The notes under the pieces: generated by a model
The model's input: the letters and a program-made list of their open reading frames with translations, nothing else
Databases searched by the model: none
Told to the model about the DNA's origin: nothing
Translations under genes and position numbers: made by a program
Shown: positions 7,740-17,429 of the stretch, in pieces
How positions within the stretch are numbered: the stretch's first letter is position 1
Layout: the number at the start of each line of letters is the position of its first letter
Source: Deltaproteobacteria bacterium
GTDB taxonomy: Bacteria; Desulfobacterota; DSM-4660; Desulfatiglandales; Desulfatiglandaceae
DNA: 64,000 nucleotides
Reading direction: 5' to 3'
NCBI GenBank assembly: GCA_019307815.1
Contig: JAFDIV010000021.1
Span: 1 to 64,000, forward strand

Positions 7740-10700
7740 TGGGCAAGAAATCAAAAATCTTTTTAGTGTTTCTCATAATAGCAGTTGCCGTGCCAGCCAT
7801 CCTTTTTGGCACCCTTTATGTGATGGTCACCAGGGATGCGGCCAATAGGATCCAGAAAGGAATTATCCTCCAGGTCATAAATTCAGAAAGTCCGGTGTAC
7901 TATGACGATGGAAAGACACCCATAGGCGTTTTTTTCGAAAAGACACACCGCCGCTATGTACCATACAGGGAAATACCCAAAGTCTTTGTCAAGGCCCTGG
8001 TTGCAGCAGAAGACAAGAACTTTTTCCATCACCATGGGGTGGATTTCAAGGCCATAGTCCGTGCCCTTCTAGTAAACCTGAAGGCAGGGAAAGTGGTCCA
8101 AGGTGGAAGTACCCTGACCCAGCAAACCGCAAAGAATATATTCAAGCGGCAAAAAAGGTCATTGATGGCCAAGCTGAAAGAACTTATCCAGGCCTTTTTG
8201 CTGGAGCGCACCTATAGCAAGGAAGAAATCCTTGAAATGTATATCAACCAATTTTTTGTGGCAGGCTTTGGAAAGGGATTAGGTATTGCCGCAAAATATT
8301 TTTTTGACAAGGAAGTTAAAGACCTGAATCTGGTGGAATCGGCCTTTATAGCAGGTTCTGTTCAGGCGCCCAACCGCTACAACCCCTTTATAAAAAAGAC
8401 AGAGGCCGAAAAGAGGAAGGCCCGCGAACTTGCCAAACAGCGCAAAGACTATGTGCTCAAGAATATGCTGAAGCTACACTTTATCACTCAAGAGCAATAC
8501 GAACGGGCAAAGGAAGAACCAGTGCCTTTTCGAAAAGGAAAAATCAGTTATAGATTGAACGTCATACTGGACTACATTAGAGACCAGTTGGATTCGGATT
8601 ATTTCAGAACAGTGCTGCGGGATCAAGGAATTGATAATATTGCCACTTCCGGCATAAGAATATACACGTCGGTTAACAAAGAGATTCAGGAAGCGGCTCT
8701 GAACAGCCTCCGTTGCCGCCTGCCTTACCTGGATGTATTGCTCAACGGCTATAGGAAAGAGTACAAAGCCAACGAGGACCAACAAGACGCCCAGGATCTT
8801 CGTAAGCTTGGCCGTGCCGTACCCTTTCTGGCCCGCATTACACACATGGATCCTAATAACGAAACAGCATGTCTGGTGGTCACATGGAAAAACGGGGGCG
8901 GTGTGATTGGATATGATGGGGTGAGATCCATGGCCGAGGCCTGGCTTAAGTGGAAAGCCGGTGTGTGGGCTCGATTGGATGACAAGACCCTCCGCTCCTT
9001 TCTAAGACAATTTCATGAAGGCGATCTGGTGTGGGTCCAGTTCCTACAAAAGGCAGAGGGCGCATCAGAAAGGCAATTGGCCCTTACGGTACGCCCCCTT
9101 CTCAATGGAGGCATTGTGGTCTTGCATGACGGCATGATCAAGGCCATGGTAGGAGGCTTTTTTAATCGTTTTTTTAACCGAGCGGTGGATGCCAAATGCC
9201 AGCTTGGTTCCATATTCAAGCCCATCGTCTATACTGCCGCCCTTCAACTGAAATGGAGTAACCTGGACGCCCTCCCAAATCGAAGAGATCTTTATGAATT
9301 TGAAGGTACCATGTATTTTCCGCGTCCGGATCATCCCCCGAAGAGCCAGAAGGTCTCCATGGCATGGGCAGGGGTTAAATCGGAAAACCTTGCCACTGTG
9401 TGGCTCCTTTACCACCTAACGGATCATCTTAACCTTGCAGAGTTCCGCCATGTGGTTGATCTCTTGGGCCTAGGCAGAAAAGAGAATGAGTCCTATCTGG
9501 ACTACAAGAGGCGTGTGCGGGATCGTTACGGGATTGTGGTAAACAAGAATGCCTTGATGCAGGCCGCCTTTGAAGAGGCCAAAGAGCAAATACGGGCAGA
9601 TCTTATCTTTAGTGGATACGAACAGGTTATACCGACCATAGAACGCCTCCACTACCGCATTGACCCAGAAGACATCCCGCCTGACTATGCCCAACACACC
9701 CCCCTTGCAAGATTCAGTTTTGAGCGGCTGAGGCGTCTGGACCAAAAAATGAGAGAGGCCTTTGGCAGGCTCCGCTTTCTGCTTGATGAAGAGGTGGGGA
9801 CCAAGCCCAACTTTCAGCTACTTCAGGAAATAGATAAGGAGTTACGGGGATTCTATCAATCTTTACAAAGTGGGACACAGGACAAAATAGTGTATTACGG
9901 AGAGGACTACCATCCGGAAAATACATATGACCTGCCCTTGAGACTTGATTGGCTGGTTGATCATTATAGGGACCTTGATCTGGGCAAGGTCTGGATCGAC
10001 GGCCTGATCCCGTCCGAGATCATAACCGCCTTGGACAAAGCCATAATGCAAAACTACAAGGAACTCCTTGGTCACAAGCGCTATGATCTTGAAGTGTTAT
10101 GGAGGATTCGTGATTTCAAAACCCTTGTGAATCTCTCTTATGTGGTGTACCTTGCCAAACGCCTAGGGATCTCAACACAATTGGATAAAGTACTTTCCTT
10201 TCCATTGGGCCCTAATTCCATCAGTATAATGGAAGCCGCTTTGGCCTATCAGAGTATCATGTGCGGAAAGAGTTATCCCCTTGATGACCTTTCAGGCCCA
10301 GGCGCGGTGCCTATTATCACAAGGATAGAGGACAGAAACGGAGAGGTGCTGTGGGAATACCATCCCCAACCTGTCCGTATACTCAGCAGCCGTGAATCAG
10401 TGCTGGTAAAAGACATCCTAAAGAAGGTGGTCCTTCACGGAACAGGTCGTAGGGCCAAAGGTGCGGTTCAGTTGGCACTCAGGACCGGGGATGTAGTGCT
10501 GAGGATTCCTGTACCAGCCTTTGGCAAGACAGGAACGGCCAATCGCTTTACCAATTCCAGCTTTGCAGGATTTATCCCCAGCCTTGATCCCTCTGGCCCT
10601 AAATGGGACAGTTCCAAAGGATTTGTGATTGCAACCTATGTAGGTTATGATGATAATAAACCTATGAAATCCACTCATACAACCATTTACGGGGCCTCAG

Positions 10701-10993
10701 GGGCATTACCACTTTGGATCGATACTGCCAACGGTATCGTCAACAGCCCGGCCTATACCCATACCATTCAGCTTGCAGATCTTGCTTTCGAATCCCTGAA
10801 GGATGATCTGAGCACCGAGCCCTTGTATACCCAAATTGGGGTCTCACCAGTCACAGGACTTCCCCTGCCGCCAGAAGAGCAGGCCCTTTATGGAACTGAT
10901 CAGACCCCAAAGGTCCTATCTGATGCGGAAATGGAAGGAGACAAGCTCATTTTGAAACAGCTTTTTGAACCCATTGGAGGAACTGTTCAATGA
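7739..10993 (+). CDS. Class A penicillin-binding protein with an extended transpeptidase region
   Basis: 1084 residues, longer than the usual 700-850. One N-terminal membrane segment (about 7-27) precedes a GT51 glycosyltransferase domain (E91 in AAEDKNFFHHHGVD, QGGSTLTQQTAKN, GKGLGIAAKYFF). The transpeptidase domain has the nucleophile S491 in SIFK, S548-E-N, and K930-T-G. The SEN-to-KTG distance is about 380 residues, so a large charged helical insertion sits inside the penicillin-binding domain. It polymerises and cross-links peptidoglycan on the periplasmic face. It overlaps the ATP-grasp gene by 1 nt and the following lipoprotein gene by 4 nt (ATGA), indicating an operon. Confidence 0.92.
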   Translation: MGKKSKIFLVFLIIAVAVPAILFGTLYVMVTRDAANRIQKGIILQVINSESPVYYDDGKTPIGVFFEKTHRRYVPYREIPKVFVKALVAAEDKNFFHHHGVDFKAIVRALLVNLKAGKVVQGGSTLTQQTAKNIFKRQKRSLMAKLKELIQAFLLERTYSKEEILEMYINQFFVAGFGKGLGIAAKYFFDKEVKDLNLVESAFIAGSVQAPNRYNPFIKKTEAEKRKARELAKQRKDYVLKNMLKLHFITQEQYERAKEEPVPFRKGKISYRLNVILDYIRDQLDSDYFRTVLRDQGIDNIATSGIRIYTSVNKEIQEAALNSLRCRLPYLDVLLNGYRKEYKANEDQQDAQDLRKLGRAVPFLARITHMDPNNETACLVVTWKNGGGVIGYDGVRSMAEAWLKWKAGVWARLDDKTLRSFLRQFHEGDLVWVQFLQKAEGASERQLALTVRPLLNGGIVVLHDGMIKAMVGGFFNRFFNRAVDAKCQLGSIFKPIVYTAALQLKWSNLDALPNRRDLYEFEGTMYFPRPDHPPKSQKVSMAWAGVKSENLATVWLLYHLTDHLNLAEFRHVVDLLGLGRKENESYLDYKRRVRDRYGIVVNKNALMQAAFEEAKEQIRADLIFSGYEQVIPTIERLHYRIDPEDIPPDYAQHTPLARFSFERLRRLDQKMREAFGRLRFLLDEEVGTKPNFQLLQEIDKELRGFYQSLQSGTQDKIVYYGEDYHPENTYDLPLRLDWLVDHYRDLDLGKVWIDGLIPSEIITALDKAIMQNYKELLGHKRYDLEVLWRIRDFKTLVNLSYVVYLAKRLGISTQLDKVLSFPLGPNSISIMEAALAYQSIMCGKSYPLDDLSGPGAVPIITRIEDRNGEVLWEYHPQPVRILSSRESVLVKDILKKVVLHGTGRRAKGAVQLALRTGDVVLRIPVPAFGKTGTANRFTNSSFAGFIPSLDPSGPKWDSSKGFVIATYVGYDDNKPMKSTHTTIYGASGALPLWIDTANGIVNSPAYTHTIQLADLAFESLKDDLSTEPLYTQIGVSPVTGLPLPPEEQALYGTDQTPKVLSDAEMEGDKLILKQLFEPIGGTVQ

Positions 10994-12372
10994 AAAGAGG
11001 TTTTGTCTTGTTATTAATCCCATGCATCTGGACATTGGCCGGGTGTCTGCCCTCCTTCCAACGCCCTGCGCCTCCCTTGGAGGCCAAAAAGGCCCTGCTT
11101 CCCCCTGTGAATGAAAGCCTGGTAAAAGAAAGGGTGCGGCACCTGAAGGAGCTTATGGAGAGGAAAGATCTTACGCCCCCAGAGACACGCATCTTTAATG
11201 ATTTGCTGAACACCTACCAAAGCATGACTCATACTCCATCGGCTCTTGGAGAACGTGAATATTATCGCACCACCATTCGAAGGCTCTTTCAATCCCTGAG
11301 TTCGCTGGAAGACCTTTATGTTTCTCAAAGGCCTCCTCTGGGAAAAGAAGAGGCATCTGTGGTAAGGCTCTTTAGCGAGAAAACACACGAGGTATTGGAT
11401 GCCTATCTTTCGGGAAACTACAAGGCCGTTATAGACAAGTGCATTGACCTCAAGGATACCTTTGGCCCTTATGCCTTGACTCCAGAAGTGGGGTTGGTAT
11501 TTGCCCTATCTCTTGCTGAACAGGGGATGGTGAAAGACGCAATCGCCATTGGTGAGCAAATTGCCAATAGGCTACAGACCAGGCCTGATCTGATGGCCTT
11601 GCGATCACACCTTGTCAAATGGCATCTGGATCTGGGGGACAAGGACGGGGCGGTCCGCAATTATGAAAAACTCACGGATCTGCTGGACGAAAAGCGAATG
11701 GCCGCACAAGGCCTTGCTGCGGTGATTGGACAAAGGGGAGCAGCTAAAGAGAAAGAAGGCGAACAGAAAGGTCAGCCGATTGCTCCGGCAAAGCCTTCTG
11801 TCAGTGAGCCTGTCCAAGCCGCAGGCGTGCCGCCCCTAGAGGAATTCCTCACCCAAATTCGTCAGCTCATGGCTGAGAGGAAATTTGAGCTAGCCAGAGA
11901 CCTAATAAAGAAAAGAAGACACCGCACCATATCCCAAAAGGAGTTGGCCAGACTTGAAGAGACATTGAAAGAAGTGGATCAACAGGAAGATCTTTTCTTG
12001 CAGCAACGCATATCCGAGCTGTCCATACAGAGTAAGAGCTTGAAGGAGGCTGAAGCCCTGATCGAAAAAGAGCACTATGACGAAGCCCTCACCAAGCTAG
12101 ACAGAACCTTTGCTGAACACGGTGAAAATGCCGAGGTCTCAGCCCTTCGGGACAAGGCCATTGAAGGAATTATCAACCGAGAAAGGAACAAGGCCGCAAA
12201 ACTCTTTCTTGCAGCAAAGAACAGCCCGGACCCTGTCAAAAAGGAACGCTATCTCCGATCATGCCTGGAAATACTTAAAGCATTAGTTGACAAATATCCT
12301 TCATCTCCTTTAATTTTAAAGGTAAAAGATCATATACAAAGGGTAACGGAAGAGCTGGAAAAACTGGGATAA
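10990..12372 (+). CDS. Outer-envelope lipoprotein with TPR-like helical repeats
   Basis: 460 residues. A signal peptide ends in the lipobox LAGC with the lipidated Cys at residue 19. The rest is alpha-helical, with TPR-like blocks around residues 130-240 (AYLSGNYKAVIDKCIDLKD, EQGMVKDAIAIGEQIANRL) and again at about 285-460, separated by an Ala/Pro/Lys/Glu-rich linker near 255-280. GGAGGA lies 8 nt upstream inside the PBP gene. Co-translation with a class A PBP suggests an LpoA-like activator or scaffold, but sequence similarity to LpoA is not evident, so this is inference. No enzymatic motif was seen. Confidence 0.75.
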   Translation: MKRGFVLLLIPCIWTLAGCLPSFQRPAPPLEAKKALLPPVNESLVKERVRHLKELMERKDLTPPETRIFNDLLNTYQSMTHTPSALGEREYYRTTIRRLFQSLSSLEDLYVSQRPPLGKEEASVVRLFSEKTHEVLDAYLSGNYKAVIDKCIDLKDTFGPYALTPEVGLVFALSLAEQGMVKDAIAIGEQIANRLQTRPDLMALRSHLVKWHLDLGDKDGAVRNYEKLTDLLDEKRMAAQGLAAVIGQRGAAKEKEGEQKGQPIAPAKPSVSEPVQAAGVPPLEEFLTQIRQLMAERKFELARDLIKKRRHRTISQKELARLEETLKEVDQQEDLFLQQRISELSIQSKSLKEAEALIEKEHYDEALTKLDRTFAEHGENAEVSALRDKAIEGIINRERNKAAKLFLAAKNSPDPVKKERYLRSCLEILKALVDKYPSSPLILKVKDHIQRVTEELEKLG

Positions 12373-12386
12373 GTGTTAGGGGTCCC

Positions 12387-13307
12387 ATGGCATCCACCAA
12401 GGATCTTGAAAAGGTGCAGGTGGTCGGTCTTGGCCAGGCGTGCGTGGACTATTTGGGTCGTGCCCCTTGTTATCCTCCGGAAAATGGAAAGGTGGAATTA
12501 TTGGATCTCAGGATGCAGTGTGGTGGGCCTGCCTCCACTGCCCTTGTCACACTAGCCAGGTTTGGGGTTCACACGTCTTTTCTGGGGTCTATATCCGATG
12601 ACTATTTTGGTAACAAAATTGTCCAAAACCTGAAAGACCAGGGGGTGGACATATCGTTTCTAAAAGTGACTCCAGGCCTTACATCACAATTTGCGTTTAT
12701 TGCCATTTCCAAGGAGGGGCAGCGCACCATCTTCTGGCACAGGGGCAGCGCCCCACCCATCTCTGCAAGTGAGGTGGATCTCAGCCCTTTTGTTAACGCC
12801 AAAATCCTCCACATTGATGGTCTTATGGTAGAGGCATGCATTGAGGCATCCCGACAGGCCAAGATGCGGGGAATCACTGTGGTGATGGACGCCGGGACCA
12901 TGAGGGAAGGCAGCAAAGAGCTTGTCTCTCTCGTGGATGTCCTTATTGCGTCAGAGACCTTTGCAAAACCCTTGGTTGGAGAGGGAGCGGATCCCAAGAC
13001 CGTGTTGAAGGTGCTGAGAGACCTTGGGCCACGCCATGTGGTCATTACCTTGGGACACAAAGGGAGTGTAGGGCTGAATGATGATGGCTTATATGAGCAG
13101 CCTGCCTTTAGGGTAAACGCAGTGGACACCACGGGTGCAGGGGATGTTTACCATGGGGCATACATCTATGCCCTACTTCAGGGAGAGACCATGGCCAATT
13201 GCATGCGCTTTGCCTCTGCAGCGGCTGCCTTAAAATGTAAGCAGATTGGTGCGCAAACAGGCATCCCAACCCTGGAACAGGTCAAAGAACTCATAGAGCA
13301 CCAGTGA
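12387..13307 (+). CDS. PfkB-family carbohydrate kinase (ribokinase-like)
   Basis: 306 residues. The N-terminal signature is GQACVDYLGRAP with MQCGGPASTALVTLARFG. The C-terminal family motif is NAVDTTGAGDVYHGAYI, where the Asp of GAGD is the catalytic base. Relatives phosphorylate sugars or nucleosides with ATP. The substrate cannot be told; a sulfofructose, ribose or adenosine kinase role are all open. A short AGGGG precedes the ATG, 14 nt after the lipoprotein stop, so it is probably the last gene of the PBP operon. It converges on pckA. Confidence 0.85.
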   Translation: MASTKDLEKVQVVGLGQACVDYLGRAPCYPPENGKVELLDLRMQCGGPASTALVTLARFGVHTSFLGSISDDYFGNKIVQNLKDQGVDISFLKVTPGLTSQFAFIAISKEGQRTIFWHRGSAPPISASEVDLSPFVNAKILHIDGLMVEACIEASRQAKMRGITVVMDAGTMREGSKELVSLVDVLIASETFAKPLVGEGADPKTVLKVLRDLGPRHVVITLGHKGSVGLNDDGLYEQPAFRVNAVDTTGAGDVYHGAYIYALLQGETMANCMRFASAAAALKCKQIGAQTGIPTLEQVKELIEHQ

Positions 13308-13351
13308 ACATCCACCGCCTATTCTCCTTCTCCCAGTCCAATCGGAGCAAT

Positions 13352-14950
13352 CTAACCCACATTCAATACCTCTTTAACCCCCTTAGGAACCCTATCGCCG
13401 AATTGCTTGAAATTCTCAACAAACTCATAAGCCAGCCTTTTGGCCCGCTCTTCATATTCCTTTGGATCAGACGCAGATACACGGGGATTGAGGATCTCGG
13501 AGGGGACATCTTTGCAGGCCCTGGGAATCATGAAACCAAACAGAGGATCCTGGTCAAATTCTCCTTTATCCAGATCTCCACTCAGAATTCCCCTTATTAA
13601 AGCCCGTGAGTAGGCGATCTTAATCCGTGCCGCCTCACCATAGGGCCTTCCAGACCAACCGGTGTTGAGAAGCCAGCATGTGGGTCGGTGGGTCTTTATC
13701 TTTTTCATAAATAGATTTGCGTAAACTTCGGGCCTCAATGCCATAAAGGGCGCCCCAAAGCACGTGCTAAAGGTGGCTTGGGGCTCTTTTATACCCATTT
13801 CCGTGCCTGCTACCTTAGCCGTATACCCACTCAGGAAGTGATATACTGCTTGCTCGTCCGTAAGTTTTGCTACAGGTGGCATCACCCCAAAGGCATCACA
13901 GGTGAGCATGATGATATTGGAAGGATGGCCGCACACGCCCTCTCGAATTGCCCCTGGAATATGGGGAATCGGATATGCAGCCCGGGTATTTTCTGTGAGG
14001 GAATTATCGTTCAGATCAATGCGTCTGGAATTTTGATCCAGGGTCACGTTTTCCAAGATGGTCCCGAAGCGTCTCGTGCATTCGTAGATGTCAGGTTCGG
14101 CTTCTTTGGAAAGACGAATGACCTTGGCATAACAGCCCCCTTCAAAGTTAAATATCCCTTTTTCACTCCAGCCATGTTCATCGTCGCCGATCAAGTACCT
14201 TTCCGGATCTGCTGAAAGCGTTGTCTTCCCTGTTCCCGAAAGGCCGAAAAAAAGTGCTGCATCACCCTTTTTTCCCACATTTGCCGAACAGTGCATAGAG
14301 AGTACCGATTCCTGGGGATATACGTAATTGAGCATGGTAAAAACCGACTTCTTGATTTCTCCGGCATAGCTTGTGCCACCAATCAGAACAAGATTCTTTC
14401 CCAAGTGAATCAGGATAAAGGCCTCTGACCGGATGTCGTCCAATTCAGGGATGGCATAAAATCTTGGCACATTAATAATGGTGAATTGAGGAATATGTTG
14501 ATCCGCTTCCTCTTTTTCCCTCATCTGGATAAACATATTCCTTGCAAAGAGGTTGTGCCAGGCCGTTTCTGTGATTACCCTTATCGGTATACGATACTCT
14601 GGATCAGCGCCAGCATAACAGTCTTGGATAAAGATGTCCTTATTTTGGAGATAGGCCAAAAGACGGTAGAAAAGATTGGTAAAGCGAGACTCCTCAATCC
14701 CCTGGTTGACAGGTCCCCACCAGACCTTCTCCTCACTGGTGGGCTCCCGCACAATAAACCGGTCGTTAGGGGACCGTCCCACATGATGACCGGTTCTAAC
14801 CACTACTGGGCCTAGATGGGCTAGGTGGCCTTCCCTTCGTCTAATGATTTCTTCGTACAGCATGGGGGTAGAGGCATTCCAATAGACAGCTCCGAGATTC
14901 CTGAACCCCATGGACTCCAGCTCGGGCCTTACGTTTTTGTAGTTATACAT
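13352..14950 (-). CDS. pckA: Phosphoenolpyruvate carboxykinase (ATP)
   Basis: 532 residues, normal for the ATP-dependent family. It converts oxaloacetate plus ATP to PEP, CO2 and ADP, the entry step of gluconeogenesis. Visible are RSPNDRFIVREP, IGGTSYAGEIKKS, the kinase-1a P-loop GLSGTGKTTLS with K242, the kinase-2 segment GDDEHGW, and TKAAYP-like NTRAAYPIPHIP. AAGGAGGG lies 8 nt before the ATG, inside the end of the upstream exonuclease gene, which overlaps by 8 nt. Together with the class I FBPase and the PFKFB homologue in this window it indicates regulated gluconeogenesis. Confidence 0.95.
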   Translation of the reverse strand: MYNYKNVRPELESMGFRNLGAVYWNASTPMLYEEIIRRREGHLAHLGPVVVRTGHHVGRSPNDRFIVREPTSEEKVWWGPVNQGIEESRFTNLFYRLLAYLQNKDIFIQDCYAGADPEYRIPIRVITETAWHNLFARNMFIQMREKEEADQHIPQFTIINVPRFYAIPELDDIRSEAFILIHLGKNLVLIGGTSYAGEIKKSVFTMLNYVYPQESVLSMHCSANVGKKGDAALFFGLSGTGKTTLSADPERYLIGDDEHGWSEKGIFNFEGGCYAKVIRLSKEAEPDIYECTRRFGTILENVTLDQNSRRIDLNDNSLTENTRAAYPIPHIPGAIREGVCGHPSNIIMLTCDAFGVMPPVAKLTDEQAVYHFLSGYTAKVAGTEMGIKEPQATFSTCFGAPFMALRPEVYANLFMKKIKTHRPTCWLLNTGWSGRPYGEAARIKIAYSRALIRGILSGDLDKGEFDQDPLFGFMIPRACKDVPSEILNPRVSASDPKEYEERAKRLAYEFVENFKQFGDRVPKGVKEVLNVG

Positions 14951-15719
14951 GTGATGCCCTCCTTACAAGTACTCTCTTTTTCATCTCCTCATAGCAATAC
15001 ACCATTAGTGGTTCAAGATTGACCACGTCGGCCCTGTTGTACTCCACCAGACGGGCCAGGGCGCTTTCATCCCCCCACTGGTATGCCTTCCACAACAACA
15101 CCGCATCATATCCGCTCATCTCTGCGATTTCCGGGGGCCGAATTATCCCCAGTTCTTTTTCAATCTTTTTGAGGCTTCCTCGGTAACCAATTCTCTTCAA
15201 CAAAAACCGTAGATCAATATGCCCAGCAGGAAACGATATGTGTCTGAACCATTTCCGAATGAATGGGAGATCAAACGTGCTCCCATTAAAGGTAATGATG
15301 AGGTCGTACTGGCAGATAGCAGATTCAAATTGGTCTAAGTTTTTCCCGTTTATAAAGGTTTGGACGGACCGGCCGTCATAAATCCCAATGAGGGTTATCT
15401 CATTGACCCCCTGATATCCGCCGCTGGTTTCAATATCCAGGTAAACCGCCCTATCCCGAAATGCCTCAAATACCCTCCACATATCTTCTGAGGACAGGCG
15501 TTCCTTGAAGAATCTAATGTCATGGATATGCTTTTTAGACTCGGTCAGTTCCTTACAAATAAACCTATCTCGGGCAGGGGAGAAAACAACTCCTTGGTGA
15601 TTCAGGAAATGATCCCATGTTTCAATGCCTTGCTGCCATATCCTTCTTTCGGTCTTTGTCCCCACTCCCATGATATGCACAAATGTCCGTTCCAGCAAGG
15701 CATTTATCCCCATAAGCAT
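14943..15719 (-). CDS. YprB-like RNase H-fold 3'-5' exonuclease
   Basis: 258 residues. The RNase H-like nuclease core is seen from VYLDIETSGGYQGVNEITLI (first acidic D-x-E) through LIITFNGSTFDLPFIRKWF (second acidic site) to LVEYNRADVVNL (third Asp, DEDD type). The N-terminal 90 residues include a likely helix-hairpin-helix region (GVGTKTERRIWQQGIETWDHFL). It resembles the ribonuclease H-like domain of YprB proteins that act on nucleic acid ends. The gene overlaps pckA by 8 nt and would be cotranscribed with it; no functional link is obvious. No clear ribosome site supports the first ATG; a second ATG is two codons later. Confidence 0.78.
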   Translation of the reverse strand: MLMGINALLERTFVHIMGVGTKTERRIWQQGIETWDHFLNHQGVVFSPARDRFICKELTESKKHIHDIRFFKERLSSEDMWRVFEAFRDRAVYLDIETSGGYQGVNEITLIGIYDGRSVQTFINGKNLDQFESAICQYDLIITFNGSTFDLPFIRKWFRHISFPAGHIDLRFLLKRIGYRGSLKKIEKELGIIRPPEIAEMSGYDAVLLWKAYQWGDESALARLVEYNRADVVNLEPLMVYCYEEMKKRVLVRRASHV

Positions 15720-16038
15720 TTTTTAAGCCGTATCTTCATATTATCAACAGAAAGGACCACTGAGCAAGCTCCTTCTTTGCCAAAGGGTTTGTGCTCAAAA
15801 TAGTAGTCCCCCTATTTGAAATATTCAGTTTCTAAGCGCCTGAATGAATTCAACTCACCTTTGATAATTGAAGCCTATATTTGGCAGTGGGAAAATTTAC
15901 CAAGCTTTTGTGTTGCTGCATGAGCGGTTTTATGTTTTAATAATTACTGTCCATCCATAAATCAAAGACTCCCAGCCTGCCCGACAGTCAGGCAGGCTGG
16001 ATGAAGCGATCAGCAATGATACAGGAGGGTCCGTTAAT
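15720..16038. other. Intergenic region with a 10-bp inverted repeat
   Basis: No gene is supported in this stretch. It holds a perfect 10-bp inverted repeat at 15972-15981/15991-16000 (CCAGCCTGCC arms, 9-nt loop). No T run follows on either strand, so it is not a standard terminator. It may be a dispersed repeat or a leader hairpin for the gene at 16039. AGGAGGG at about 16022 is the ribosome site of that gene. Confidence 0.5.
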
Positions 16039-16455
16039 ATGAAACGAGGTCAATTGATTTGCTTAGTTGTAGCACTTTTGTTTGTATCATTTGTATTGAG
16101 CTCCCAGAGTGTTCTTGCCGCTGAATCATCACCTCTTCAAGTGGCAGAGGCCTCCATTTGCGTTGATGTGGTGGGCCTCCAATGCCAAGGAGGTGATACA
16201 ACCTTTTCATCCCATCTTGGAAAGCTTTATTGCTTTACCAGAATCATTGGAGCCCAAAGCCCAACCCAAATCTTCCATGTATGGTATTATAAGGATAAAG
16301 AACGCGCGCGAGTACCCCTACAGGTCAACTCTCCCAATTGGCGAACTTACAGCTCAAAACTCATACAATCCCACGAAATAGGGCAATGGCGCGTAGAGGT
16401 CCTGGGCCCTGATAATAAGCTCATCAAATCTATATACTTCCAAGTAGTGCCTTAA
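16039..16455 (+). CDS. Secreted DUF2914-domain protein
   Basis: 138 residues. A signal peptide of about 27 residues (hydrophobic LICLVVALLFVSFVLSS, cleavage near VLA-AE) leads into a DUF2914 domain covering most of the rest: AEASICVDVVGLQ, FSSHLGKLYCFTRIIG, IFHVWYYKDKERARVPLQV, NWRTYSSKLI and GQWRVEVLGPDNKLIKSIYF. The family occurs widely in delta-proteobacteria as a beta-rich periplasmic domain of unknown role. AGGAGGG lies 9 nt before the ATG. It appears to be a single gene. Confidence 0.8.
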   Translation: MKRGQLICLVVALLFVSFVLSSQSVLAAESSPLQVAEASICVDVVGLQCQGGDTTFSSHLGKLYCFTRIIGAQSPTQIFHVWYYKDKERARVPLQVNSPNWRTYSSKLIQSHEIGQWRVEVLGPDNKLIKSIYFQVVP

Positions 16456-16587
16456 TATTTTCTCCCCAGACCATAGGCTATTGTTAGGCCCCAAATGGTC
16501 CCTTTTTTGCATAAATTTTTTCCATGAGAAACAGGGCAAAAGCAAGAGTTTTGCAAAGGAAACCATTAAAGAGAAAGAAGGTGATGT

Positions 16588-17424
16588 GTGCCCATGAGTT
16601 CTAGAGGCCGATTGACCTTAAAGCTGAGTAATAAGGACCTTGAGTTCTTGGTTGAATCTGCCTCTCCAGGGGTGACCGACAAGGCCCGACTCAAGCAAAT
16701 TATTAATGAAGATGAAGACTTTCGAAACACCTTTGTTTCTGACGAAAGGGTATTCAACCGGGTAATGGACGATAAAGAGATCTTTTTGAAGATCTCCCCC
16801 GCCCTCTTTTTCGAGATCCTGCTCCGAAAGGCGGCCAAGGATCTTGAAGTGGCCAAATACACTCTTGAGAAGTCAGGAACTGCAAAGATCCCGGTTTTTG
16901 ACACACAGGAAGTGGTGGAGCTCCTTTCCAATGAGTCCCTTGTTTCGTATTTGGCTGATATGCTTTCCTCGTTCACCAAGATCAAGAGTTACGCCCTTTC
17001 TTTTAAGGCTAAACCTGGTGTTTGGCGCAAAATAACCTTCAGTGACCTGGATATCCATACGCTTATGAGCTTTTCGGATGCCGTAAGTGAGGCACATAAG
17101 CTCAGCTTCTACAAAAGGATCGCAGACATCTGTCTGTTCGTCCTCGGAATATTCCCTGAATACGCAGAACGGGAGTATCGATATCCATTTTCAGGCCAAC
17201 TGAGGCCACAAATAAGGGGAAAATTCAGGATAAGTCCTGAACAGTATGAAGAGGAGGGTCGGAAGTTTTACAAACTTGCAGCAGAACATGAAGAAGGTAA
17301 AAATCCCACCCTGGCAGATGTGTTCTGGGCGCTACATGGAAGTTTCCATGTAGCCACAAAACCCTTGAACATTATCTCCGAACGCTATCTCCATTACAAG
17401 AAGGAGCAGGTGTTCACCTCATAA
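16588..17424 (+). CDS. Conserved hypothetical protein (soluble, mostly helical)
   Basis: 278 residues from GTG 16588, or 276 from ATG 16594; AAGAAGGTG lies close upstream and suits either. No signal peptide or membrane span is seen. The protein is rich in charged helices, with SFYKRIADICLFVLGIFPEY and a C-terminal FWALHGSFHVATKPLNIISE block as the most distinctive segments. I do not recognise the family. It lies between a DUF2914 protein and a convergent TIM-barrel gene only 5 nt away, which gives no functional hint. Base composition matches its neighbours, so it is probably native. Confidence 0.65.
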   Translation: MPMSSRGRLTLKLSNKDLEFLVESASPGVTDKARLKQIINEDEDFRNTFVSDERVFNRVMDDKEIFLKISPALFFEILLRKAAKDLEVAKYTLEKSGTAKIPVFDTQEVVELLSNESLVSYLADMLSSFTKIKSYALSFKAKPGVWRKITFSDLDIHTLMSFSDAVSEAHKLSFYKRIADICLFVLGIFPEYAEREYRYPFSGQLRPQIRGKFRISPEQYEEEGRKFYKLAAEHEEGKNPTLADVFWALHGSFHVATKPLNIISERYLHYKKEQVFTS

Positions 17425-17429
17425 GAATT

